From the NCBI GenBank assembly GCA_950295325.1, contig OX485806.1, forward strand, positions 25,668,001 through 25,732,000: a stretch of 64,000 nucleotides of DNA. The letters are read 5' to 3'. Shown one piece after another: positions 23,801 to 33,800 of the stretch. A program made the position numbers and the translations under genes. Under the pieces are notes generated by a model. That model made no database searches. It saw only the letters and a list, made by a program, of their open reading frames with translations, and was not told the DNA's origin. Position 1 is the stretch's first letter; every line of letters starts with the position of its first letter. This DNA is from Polytrichum commune (lineage: Eukaryota > Streptophyta > Polytrichopsida > Polytrichales > Polytrichaceae).

Positions 23801-26800
23801 GCGCTCATTAAGTGGTCATATCCCCCCCCCCCCCCCCCCGGAATCATGTTGGCTATTGAGCCTAGAATGGTTAGCATATTTGGAGCACATAGTTCAATCT
23901 CTTCTAAACTCATGTCTTTTTGGTGTTCTTTTTAAGATCCACACCTAACCATATGCCACTGAAATATAGGGGTCCAAATTTTTGCTATGTTCGATTTAGA
24001 CTTGTCTACCTTAGGTGATGATTTTACTCATAACCTCTGATGATGTAGACTTAGGGAACTCAATACATTTTGTGAAAAATGTCAAGACCGTCCCACTGCA
24101 GTTTACAGTAGAGCTTGAGGGCCTAATGGACCAAGGACATTTGAATGGATGAAAACACTACATGGCATTGCAATGGATATTGTTTCATGGTCTACCAAAT
24201 ATTGCGTCAAGCCCACCTCAAAACCGGGATACCATGACAATTCAAAATCTCACAGCCCTTGATTTACTATAATGTACAGTGTAGAACAGCCCGCATGAAT
24301 AGAATGGTAATGAAAAAACATCCGGTCGAGTGTGTCTTTATGCAGCACTCAAAAAATTTAATTCCAATATTTTGTGATACGGCTTTCGGATGAGTCTCAA
24401 GGGCATTCACCATTTCATGGTCACAGCCCTTGGTCATAGTGTAAAGTGGCCTGAGGTTAAAACATCATATTTGCAGTCCAGTTGTGACTTGCTGCTAAAT
24501 GAAAGACTTTTGTGTTTACTGCAGGCGCTGACCATGTTTTACGCTCTACGGGAACTTGGGAACGTGCAAGAAGGCCACACAGTCCTTATTCATTCAGCTG
24601 CAGGTGGATGTGGAACATTTGCACTAGGCATTTGCAAGCAGCTGAAGGCTAAGGTTGTTGCTACTGTTGGTACCCATGATAAGGTAATGTCCTTGATGCA
24701 TTTGTTTATTTATTCTCCTGATTACTTCTCTGGCTTCTCATTCGTTGTCTAACGCAGACGTGCCTTACATGGATACTTTTCTCTCTGCACCCACTTCTTG
24801 AGGATATGATACACACAATTAGTGCAAATTGATTAGCAAATTTAAATTGTGCCAGTAGCCATATGCTCATAAGTTTTGGAGCTCATAGTAATAACTTATT
24901 CAATATCAAAGTGAAGATTCTCATGCTCATTAAGAAGTTGTATAGGTTCCCCCAGGTATATTTTGAGTTTAGCATTATTTTTGAGGTTGAGCAACTAGTA
25001 CGGTCTCTTTTCAACGCATATCTTTTTGGTGCCAGTTCTTAGATCCAGACCTAACATACCACCCCAGTGTATGCATCCAAATTATCGATGTGTTTGATCT
25101 AGACACATCTACCTTAGCACACTCCCAGCTGCTATGTGGCATTGTTCCCTTAAAGGACCAAGGGGCTCAATGTACGTACACTATTCCTACAACCCTCGCC
25201 AAGTTTTAAAATCTATTTTTTTTCATAATTATGGGTTTCAAAGTTTGTTTAGTACATCATCTTAGGATTATTTTAATTTCTCATGTTTGAAACTGATGAT
25301 CAAAGTACTGAACTGTGTAATTGAACTGGAATCTTAAATAACATGAAGGTATGCCACCGATTTGAGAAGTGCACTTGAAAAAATAGTTAATTTCAGATCA
25401 GGTCAGTGCTGACACAAGTAGCTAGATTGAAAGTATGTGGCTCAAACACACATTTTGGTGCCTGGAGCGGCCCAGATTTGACCTCTCGGACGCTTAGGGG
25501 TTAACCTTGACGACAGTCTATTAATCTTCAGAATAGCTGTTGCATTCAAACTTGCCATTATCCCTCAAATCCCACTTGATGGGGTACAATTTGTGTCTTT
25601 GGAAGTACAGGTAAAACACCTTGTTGATTATTGGGGTGCTGACTTCTTACCATATGAGCAAATTATTGTGCGGAAAGGAGGTGGAGCTATTTTTAGAGAG
25701 CAGCTTTCATCCAGTCTCTCATCCTTGGGGTATGTTTACTTCATCGTGTGTGTGGAATGTTGCCACTTGTTAGTCTTTTTGTACAGTGTCATCATCTTCA
25801 TCCTTAACTAAGGTATTTGGCCCTGTTGTGGGCACTTCCAACTCCACCTACAATTTTTGACCATTGGATCGGATAGGACCAATGGTCACAATTTTTGACC
25901 ATTGGTTTAATTTGCTGATTGTCTTGTTCAATTAGCAAATTGAACCACAAAGATCGTCATTCCAACTTTCAGGATTGGGGTTAAGATGCAAAGGTTATAG
26001 GAGGTAAAAGTGAATTGAGTGTCCATTCTTATATACATGTTGTGCCATATACCACTCAAATGTAGGTGTCCAATTAAGAAAGAGTATCACTTAGCCCACA
26101 TATCTTACCTCTATTGTTTGTTTGGCTTTTTGGTACTGACTGTTACCTTCTTTTAGGAGTGTTATCTGGGGCTCACCCAGTGACAGCAACTCTATTGCCA
26201 TATTGAATTAATGTTGCCTGATTATATAGTTATCCTTAAAGTCTCTCAAAAACTCACGTTTTGGTAGGGAGCTATGCCCCACTTTTGACATTAAATAATG
26301 TTTAAAGTGTGTTCAAGTGTTGTTGGCACTCCCAATTTTGGTGAAATGAAGGGGTGTTGTTTGACTTTGGCCAAAAGCTAGCTGTACAAGAATGAATCTC
26401 ATGGAAGAACTTTTGAAGTCACCTAAGATGGTGCTCTTGAAAGTGTGATAAGGAGGTCACCTTTACATGGCCATCTATTGGCATCAAAGGTGGGGCGTAA
26501 CTCCCTACCAAAACATGAGTTTTGGAGACTTTAAGGATAATTCTCTTATATATTAGAGCGATTGGGTCCTCATATTTGGTGTTTTTTGGTCAGGGTGGAT
26601 GGTTTCGACTGCATAATAGATGCGGTGGCTGGGGACTACTTCAAACCTGGGTATGAGCTATTAACACGAGGTGGGCGGCACGTAGTTTATGGGGCGGCAA
26701 GTTTTACACCAATTGGAGACAAACCAAATTGGCTATCATTGGCATGGAAATTTATTCGCAGGCCCGTAATCGATCCTATGCAGATGATGACTGACAATAA

Positions 26801-27704
26801 AAGTGTAATGGTAAGAGCTCACCCATCACCCCTTGGTTTTATAATCTGTAAAGAGCATCTTCAACAATCAATGTAAAATTATTCTCCTAATAATCAGCTT
26901 TCTAGGTACTGGAGTGAAGGCTACTTCACCATTGGAGTGACAAAATATTATTTATTAGGATGAAAGCATTTCATGAGGCTCACTTAAATTTTTTTAAGAA
27001 TTACATCACAAGTTTAAGAGTGTATTGAAAACAAACAATGTCCTATAAAATAGATAGAGACAACATTTCATTTTTGCTCTCACATCAAATGTTTAATTTT
27101 CCATGATCTCATCTTTGTGGCTCCAAGATTTGAATCTTATCATATTTTCCATTTTATAATCATTTTCTGACAAACAAGGGTCACGCTACAGTATCTTTAG
27201 AGCTAAGTTGCGTACTCTTCACACCCACAAAGCCCAAACGTTACTCAAATCCCTATTGCCCATGGATTATTGAGAGAGAGGCAACCCTGTAAACCCCTCA
27301 GCCTCGAAAATCGAGTGACCGAGGACTTTCGAAGGTTGGCTAGCTCTGTCTCTCAAAATCGGTGGCCAATAAAGATTATGATATACATGGACTTTATGGG
27401 TGGGAGGATGAGAATGGCCCAAAAAGCTTTGTAAATTAGCCGTTTTTTGAGAGTATCATTTCATAATTGACCATAGGAGTTTGCTTGAAATTAACTGCAT
27501 CAAAATTTGTTCTGTCAGGCTTTCAATTTGATCTGGATGTTCGACAAAGTAGAAAAGATGGAAAGAATGTTTGAAGGCTTGGAACAACTCAATCTGCGCC
27601 CGCCTTTGGTGGGACATGTGTTTCGTTTTTCACAAGCTTTAGAGGCCCTTCGCACTTTTCAGAGTGGCAAGACAACTGGCAAAGTGGTCCTTGAATTAGA
27701 GTAA
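20816..27704 (+). CDS. Zinc-independent MDR oxidoreductase, VAT1/quinone-reductase-like
   Basis: NADPH-dependent medium-chain dehydrogenase/reductase, closest by pattern to the VAT1-like and quinone oxidoreductase group. Ten exons: 20816-21052, 21290-21351, 22284-22320, 22510-22588, 23318-23379, 23617-23793, 24525-24683, 25611-25729, 26594-26810, 27519-27704, all GT-AG and in phase. The start may be ATG 20816 (444 aa) or ATG 20915 (411 aa). The latter gives a basic N-terminus (MRFPNVCMLLAERLNG..) with few acidic residues, compatible with organelle targeting. The catalytic fold runs PPPGAGEVQVAVKAVGLNFADVF, GLYSASPKGVYTPGLEFAGVV, then the nucleotide-binding loop HSAAGGCGTFALGICKQ, then GGRHVVYGAAS and a C-terminal GKTTGKVVLELE. 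No catalytic or structural zinc ligands are seen, as in QOR proteins. Several introns hold MITEs. The substrate cannot be read from sequence. Confidence 0.9.
21500..22230. repeat. Intronic diverged tandem duplication, period ~480 bp
   Basis: Within intron 2 of the oxidoreductase gene, 21505-21760 and 21985-22230 share ATACCTTCCAGGTTTCAATA-type starts, ATGATTCATTCAA[CT]ATTGAT, CTCATAGTTCA, GGTCTTGCAA, CATTGATTCAATG and GAATCAATGTGAA in the same order. The copies are non-coding and clearly diverged. Confidence 0.65.
23822..24015 (-). mobile_element. C19 homopolymer abutting a partial family A MITE
   Basis: An uninterrupted run of 19 C (23822-23840) is followed by reverse-orientation family A sequence (GGAATCATGTTGGCTATTGA, TAGATCCACACCTAACCATA, TGAAATATAGGGGTCC). 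The C run lies where other copies have only a short C run (the inverse of GGGGAC), so it probably expanded from that internal motif. The run length may be inexact in assembly. Confidence 0.6.
24765..25110 (-). mobile_element. Family A MITE in oxidoreductase intron
   Basis: Near full-length reverse copy: CACCCACTTCTTGAGGATAT, ACACAATTAGTGCAAATTGA, CATAAGTTTTGGAGCTCATA, GTGAAGATTCTC, TAGATCCAGACCTAACATAC, then ACACATCTACCTTAG at the right end. It sits between exons 7 and 8. Edges approximate. Confidence 0.65.
26230..26541. mobile_element. MITE-like element, family C, ~50-bp inverted ends
   Basis: The left end TTATCCTTAAAGTCTCTCAA.. continues to GGTAGGGAGCTATGCCCCA. The right end is its inverse (TGGGGCGTAACTCCCTACC .. 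GACTTTAAGGATAA) over about 50 bp with few mismatches. The interior carries GGTGAAATGAAGGGGTG. It lies in the intron before exon 9 of the oxidoreductase gene. A second, more diverged copy is at 36968-37385. Confidence 0.85.
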
Positions 27705-30440
27705 TTGAATGACCTAGTTGATCTGAATATAGTATATTTTTAAATTAAAATCATTGTGGAAAATGGTGACATTGTACATCAAGAAGACAGAGAATTAACC
27801 AAGTTTGATGTGTGCAAATATCCTATCCACACATTTTGCAGAAAGAACATCAGGTAGTGCCTGTCTGTACTAGTGAGGGTGTTCAGATGCCTTGCAAATA
27901 ATGTCCCGAGCTCAGTCCATTTTCGAAAAGTCACCAAAGTGGTTGGTGACTTTTTTGACTCAGGCCAACAATGGATACAGTCCACTCTCGATATCTGTTG
28001 ACACTTCAGAGCAAGGAAACTTGTAATACTTATGTGGTTTTAACATTTATTGGGGGTAGCATACTAGACAAATTTTAGCAAGTACATGAATGAAATTATG
28101 TGACTTTAGAATTTTTTAAAAAAAAAATTTATATAAATAAAGGATGAAAATACATAAGATATGAATGTCATCAAACATTTAAGGGTAATGGAAGGACGAA
28201 TCTAAAGTAGTTTGATGAGATTCTTGTGCACACCAAGATCCTCTTTCTTTTTTAAGTGTTTGAATGCTTTGAATGAGACATGTGACATCAGTATGTCTTT
28301 GCTCCAAAAATTGTTTTGAGGTCACTAATGTACTTTTAGCATCCTTGAATCCTACTCCAGCTATCACCACATCACCAATTTGCACATTGTCAACTTCTTC
28401 AATGGATCATTGTCACTTTCATCATCTCTCTCATCAAGCATATCTATAACTTCTTCCTCAATAGGTATGTAAGGATTGCTTAGATCATATTCCAATTCAT
28501 AATTGATGAACTCGTGCATTCATAGTGGGTCCAATTTCACTCTTTGCAAATACAAATGCCAATTGATCCTGTAAGTGTGGGGTATTAGGGTTAGGGGTTT
28601 TGTCGATTTCATCCAAGTTAGAAAATTTCATAGCCTCACTTTCATCCAAATTAAAACTTATCGAGGTGCATTTATCAAAGAGGGGAGCATAATTTTTTAT
28701 AGATTCTCTTAACAATTAACACACGCTTAGTGTATTTTTTTAATTTATTTTGGGTTTCCTTAACACATAAGCAATTTCAACACTTATCTAGTTAACACAT
28801 ATCGAAGGTGGACTATAAGCATAGGCATCTTAGTGTATTCACTAATGTTGGTTTGGTATTGCCTTTCTATTAATACCATTCCAATATCTATAATGAGGAT
28901 TTCACATTCTTTTTTATACCAATGGGTATAGTTATTTTGATGATAATCTTGTTTTCTTTATCATTTGGATCTACATACCATGCAAGAACCTTCATACCTA
29001 GATAAGATTTTCTCTAATTATATCAATATGGATAAAAATGGTATTGACCCAACTAATAACTTCTGGATATGCAGAGATTCTCCCACCTCGACATACCCAC
29101 CAAATATATCAGTATTTGATGGGTAGTACAATTTTGATACTCAGATGTGAATTCTTTGATGCCATAATTAGTGTTGATTAGTGATAACATGCATCACCTA
29201 TATACCGATGCAACTTTGGGATTAAACCTATTCACGAGAATGTCATGTCCACGTACGTTATGTCATGTTTTGTCACTAATCTTGAAAGTTTAGGGCGATA
29301 CAGTAAATTTCCATGCATTGCAAGTCTTGTAGTTTACACTAACTTTGCTGTGGCCATTACCTCAGATAGTTTCAGGGTCTCTAATCGTCTGATCTACACT
29401 AACTACATTAACTATACCTGATTTAGTGTGGGCCACACAATTCATAATTGACCCACCAATGTGCATAATCCACGACAATGAACATTTCGGTTTATTTTCT
29501 TAGTGACACCCTTTCTCACCACACTCATTATCGAAATTAGTGTGGTAGGGCTAGTAGTGAGTGTGGGGAATTAGTGAAGGTGATACTAAATTTCTTTATG
29601 CCATGAAATTAGTGCCACCATAAGATCTAGAAAGCATTGTTCATCCCAGCATTATTCACCACCAAGCATGTGGTTGCATATAGTCTACAAGCACTTTAAA
29701 GTATGCATTAATCCTCTTGAAATGTATGATAAAATGAATATGTATTCATGAACTTAGTGTCATTTAGTAAACAAATTAACCCTACGAATGTTGAGATTTG
29801 GCAAAATAGTGTGTGTTTCGGGAACTAGTGCCACACGCACTTATTGAGATCATCAATGTAATATGTGTTTCTTTTGACCCCACATGGTATATTATGCACA
29901 TAGAGTAGGGTTGGTCAATACATTACGCCACGTTGCAAGAAAAGAAAAGAAAAAGGAACGGCCGTACATGGTACCAGCGTGAATGTGAGCCCGTTATCCA
30001 AATACTAAACACAGCGGACCGTGTTGTAGTATGAGGTTTTACGCCACGTTGCATGGACAATATGGCATGTGGCACTAAGATGAGAAGCTTTAGAGATTTG
30101 AGAAAGACAACACATCCACCTCAAAGAGTTCCATAGTAGTGTAACCCACAACAAATATGTGACACATGGAATTTTTCAATGCAACAATAAAAGCATGTAT
30201 AAAGTGTTGGACCACTTTTAACGTAGTCCCTTTAGAGAGCAGATACCTTATTATGCTTGCACCTAGTTCAAGGTCGGATAGGACCAAAGCCACACTCATC
30301 ATTAATGAGACAGAATAAATTTGGGTGGAATTTGGGCCCTTTTTTGCAGGTGAGTGTCCTTGGTCCTTTTGTACTAGGCGAGAGTTGGGAGACCTACTCA
30401 AGGTCAACAGGAAAAATCATAAATCATGGTGCACTTAAGG
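27705..30440. other. Intergenic AT-rich DNA after the oxidoreductase gene
   Basis: No supported gene. A short hairpin (AAAGTCACCAA / TTGGTGACTTTTT) at about 27925-27957 follows the gene by 220 bp. Elsewhere I see scattered TTTAGTGT/ACACTAA motifs related to family B ends and short unrelated frames of under 110 codons without domains. Confidence 0.5.
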
Positions 30441-30444
30441 TATG

Positions 30445-31710
30445 TGAGTGTTATTTGGTTCATTTTACTTCTACCAATTAGATTCACACTGCAAAACTAA
30501 GCTCGGGTTGCATTAGCGAATCTACAATGAAACATATGCAACAACCGGCTTTAAAATCGGACCTCTCATGATTCAGTTATGGTTATCGGAAGTGTATGTT
30601 TGTTGATTTCTTAACTGGATTATATAGGACCTCTCAACTGTGTTCGTTATTGAGTGTAGAGTAGTCATTAATAATTGCAGACGTAGTCCAATCTTTTTTT
30701 AATCACATGTGTTTGTGATGTTTGTTCTTTGATCCTCACCGAACCACATATGACTCAAATGTAGGGGCCGGGGGACGGTAAAGAAAACGTTGAGCCACTT
30801 AAGGCCCATCTACCTTACTTTCAATCCGTGTTTTCAAGTTGCTTGTTGATCAAATCTAGAAAGGATCTTGAATCCCATAAAAGGAGAGGATCTCTTTGAA
30901 CGTTAACAGGAACAATACCAACCTCTGATATGAAGATCATCTCCAGAGACGATTTAGAAACTGTGCTCTTATTCTGTTGGAGTGAATTCCACATTTTATA
31001 CATTAAGATATGTGGATGTTATTTGGTTCATTTTTCATGGTCTTTAACTTAAACGAAGTAGATTTACTCAATGGAAACCCTCGAGTTGCAATAGCAAATA
31101 TGCGATGAAGGATCAGCAAAAAGCAGACCTTCCCTGATATAATCATGGTTATTAGAGGTGCATGTTTGTTGATTTGTTGATAATTAAATACATGGAACCT
31201 CCCCCATTTGCATTCACTGTTGAGTGTAGAGTAGTTGATAGGATTTGAAGACGTAGGGCTTCCAATCATTTTTAAACATGCATGCGTATGGTGTTGGTTC
31301 TTTGATCTTCGCCAAACCACAAACTAATCGAATGATAGGGGCCCACTTAAAGAAGTAACTAAATTACGCCCGCATACCTTATACATGCGTTCTTTGTTTG
31401 TAAGTTGTTGATTAATCAGATGTAGACAGGATGTTGAATCCCATAAATATAGAGCGTCGCTTTGAATGTGGAAAGCGGAGCACCAACCTTTGATATGGAG
31501 GAGATCTCTAGATATTGATTGAACGCTCTTGACCCTCGTGGATTAGTTCCTTGGAGAGTGTATTTTTGAAAAAAGTTGCGACCAACATTCATTTGTTATT
31601 CGATTGTAAGTTGCTCATTGATCAAACGTACAAAAGGATCTCAAATCCCTTAAAAAGAGAGCCATCCTCTTCGAATGGTGAAGGTAAGTACCAACCTTTT
31701 GATATGAGGA
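30445..31710. repeat. ~560-bp direct repeat, two copies plus a partial third
   Basis: 30445-30950 and 31007-31510 align throughout: TTATTTGGTTCATTTT, GGTTGCA.TAGC, TGTTTGTTGATTT, TTGAGTGTAGAGTAGT, a family A-like segment, then GTTGATTAATCAGATGTAGA-type and GAATCCCATAAA motifs. A third partial copy (31595-31710) repeats the TTGATCAAACGTACAAAAGG to GATATGAGGAAGATC tail. Each unit contains a family A fragment, so the MITE was inserted before duplication. A 105-codon frame at 31551-31865 starts in the third copy; I do not recognise it. Confidence 0.7.
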
Positions 31711-31877
31711 AGATCCTCGAGGAACTAGATGGACATCTTTGCAACAAGTATAAGAAACAACCAAAGGTCCTCATTTTCCCCCACTCCCCAGCTTTCTTAT
31801 GTTCCATAGGCAAAGATGTCTCCATCGAATTTTGTAGAGGCCCCATGACTTATTGGAGGCGGTGATCTAACGCAATG

Positions 31878-32310
31878 CCATTTCCACATGGGATTCAAAC
31901 GCTCTCATCCAATGTAGGAATGACACGTGGCAGGACCTGAGGGGAGAGCGTGTCTGTTGGGATTGAGAAGAGCCCTCTGCAGTAAGACACTTTAAGAGTC
32001 CGATCCAAAATCGAGCGACTTTATTGATTGATCGCCAAATTCTGGACCCACGCAAGTTTACGCTAGGGTCCGGGTCCAATCTATGGCATGAAGTGAAGTG
32101 GCGTCAATGTAACATCACTTTCCCGTCGAATCGCGGCGATCGCAACTCAAGAAAGGAAGTGCTCCTGCAGTCTGAGAGGCCAATTAATCAGTCTTCAAGC
32201 TACAGTCCGATCGCCGAGAGTAAGGTCCATTTAAAGAGGTGACGTTCTGTTCTTTTTATTGGGATCCTTGCAAGATCGCTGGACCTGGACCCCAGTGTTA
32301 TAAGCCCACA
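31878..32310 (+). promoter_or_regulatory. Upstream region of the small secreted-protein gene with a G-box
   Basis: A palindromic CACGTG (31924-31929, in TGACACGTGGCA) lies about 420 bp before the ATG. It belongs to a ~75-bp block that recurs before each decayed copy downstream. A TATA-like TTATAAG is near 32298, about 50 bp before the ATG. G-box/ABRE cores of this form are known plant bZIP/bHLH sites; use at this gene is inference. Confidence 0.45.
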
Positions 32311-32349
32311 CTAAGATCCAGCATTAACGAAGGTAATTGCAATTCGAAG

Positions 32350-32730
32350 ATGTCGACCCCTCCACCGATCCAGATGCTCTTAATGGCAGTCACTGCAGTG
32401 GGCGTTATATCAGTTCTGGCGTCGACGTTTGTGGAAGGGACGGACATTACGATACAGAATGACACGGGCTACAGCATGCAACTAACGTGCGACGATATTG
32501 AGGAAGCCATCACGCTGCAGAACCAGGCGGCCGTGTTCCTCCTGGACCCTCCGTCGAAGCCCCAGAACTGCGTCGCGGTGTGGAACGGCCGCTCCATGAA
32601 CTTCGTGGCCGACAACACGATCGCCGCGGACGAGGCCAACTGGGACTTCATCGGCAACAGCGTGTACCTCAACAGCAAGCTGCTCACTGCCTCGCAGGCC
32701 AATAAATGGAACACTTCGGCTCCCGTGTGA
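32350..32730 (+). CDS. Small secreted protein, possible plant S1-like
   Basis: A single-exon 126-aa protein with a hydrophobic signal peptide at residues 7-30 (MLLMAVTAVGVISVLAS), then a mature domain of about 96 aa. The mature part opens ITIQNDTGYSMQLTCDD and has two cysteines, C47 and C74, with W78 just after the second (NCVAVWNGRSMNF). This order (beta-strand with N, CxD, second Cys then W) resembles the plant self-incompatibility S1-homologue fold, secreted two-cysteine proteins of about 120 aa. The match is by motif only and could be another small apoplastic beta-sandwich protein. The ATG at 32350 is chosen because the upstream frame lacks a signal peptide. GC is far higher than in the flanks. 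Five related blocks lie around it. Confidence 0.7.
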   Translation: MSTPPPIQMLLMAVTAVGVISVLASTFVEGTDITIQNDTGYSMQLTCDDIEEAITLQNQAAVFLLDPPSKPQNCVAVWNGRSMNFVADNTIAADEANWDFIGNSVYLNSKLLTASQANKWNTSAPV

Positions 32731-32749
32731 CAGCAGGCGTGAGACGGGA

Positions 32750-33800
32750 ATGAATGCGGCTCCTCCACGGAGGATTTTGAGTGGGTCTCAACCACTCTAG
32801 GAATGCCACGTCGCGGGATATTTGAGTAGAATCTCTCATGTTCTGTCCATGCCTGAGCAGCGAGCTGCGTGCCTGCCAGGCCAACTGATGCATCAACACT
32901 TCTGCGCATGATGTGAGTTCATTAAGGTTCGAAAAGAAAGCTGTGAGACTAGGAAACGCACTGTCCACGTAGGATTTGAGCGGTCTCCGACAATGTAGGA
33001 ATGACACGTGGTAGTCTTTGAGTGGAAATAAATGGTATGTGTGTACTACCTGGGCAGCGGCGGGCTGCCCACTGCCTCTCAGGCCAATAAATGGAACTAC
33101 TGTGGCTCATGCGACTTGATTAGGTTTTGAAAGATAGGTGTGGGCTTGGAAATGCAATTTCCACGTGGGATCAAACCAGTCTCAACCAAGGTAGGAATGA
33201 CATGTGGCAAGGTTTGAGGGGACACTAACCAGTATGACATGGGCTCCAACGTGCAATTAACATGTGATGACATGGACAAAGAGACTCTTCATTTATGCTT
33301 GTGAGTTGTTTCTTCAAGAATCCAACATTCGAATCTGTCTGTCTGTCTATCTATCATGTGACTGAGTTGAGGGCATCCAAGCTTGCATTGGAGACAATGT
33401 GGACATGAACGACAAGATGCTCATTGTCTCTTAGGCCAACAATTTGTGTATACTAAGTCCAACTCATGTAACCTGATTAGGTCCAGAAAGATAGTTGTGG
33501 GCTTAAAATGGACTTTTCCACGTGGGATTTGAACAAGTCTCAACCAATGTAGGAATAGCACATGGTAGGGATTGAGGGGAAAAGTATACACATACTTTTA
33601 GAATTTGTTGGAATAGAAATCCCTCTACCGAGGTAGTTAAGATTTAGCAATATACAAAGATGCATGCTCTACCAATGTTCTTGGCAGTAGAAAGTATGAT
33701 ATGGCATTTGCAAACTTTGAGGAAGAGACATATATAACCAACCAGAATGACATGGCCTATGGCATACAAAATGACCTATGATGACATGAGAGAAGATGCT
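32750..33800 (+). pseudogene. Ladder of decayed copies of the small secreted-protein gene
   Basis: Fragments of the gene at 32350-32730 recur in order. Tail pieces like CTGCCTC[GT]CAGGCCAATAA are at about 32853-32890, 33048-33115 and 33400-33465. Head pieces like CAGAATGACACGGGC..ATGCAA are at about 33225-33290 and 33730-33800. A shared upstream block (CCACGTGGGATTTGA .. TCTCAACCAATGTAGGAATG) appears at 32765, 32963, 33159 and 33517, and before the intact gene at 31878. That implies at least five tandem units, of which only the first keeps an open frame. Confidence 0.8.

Noticed and set aside
29560-29720. CRISPR-like spaced repeats
   Set aside because: Short AT-rich word recurrences only; no regular repeat-spacer pattern, and the window is clearly eukaryotic.
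31551-31865. 105-codon frame as a gene
   Set aside because: Begins inside a tandem-repeat copy whose other copies carry stops in the same stretch; no recognised domain.
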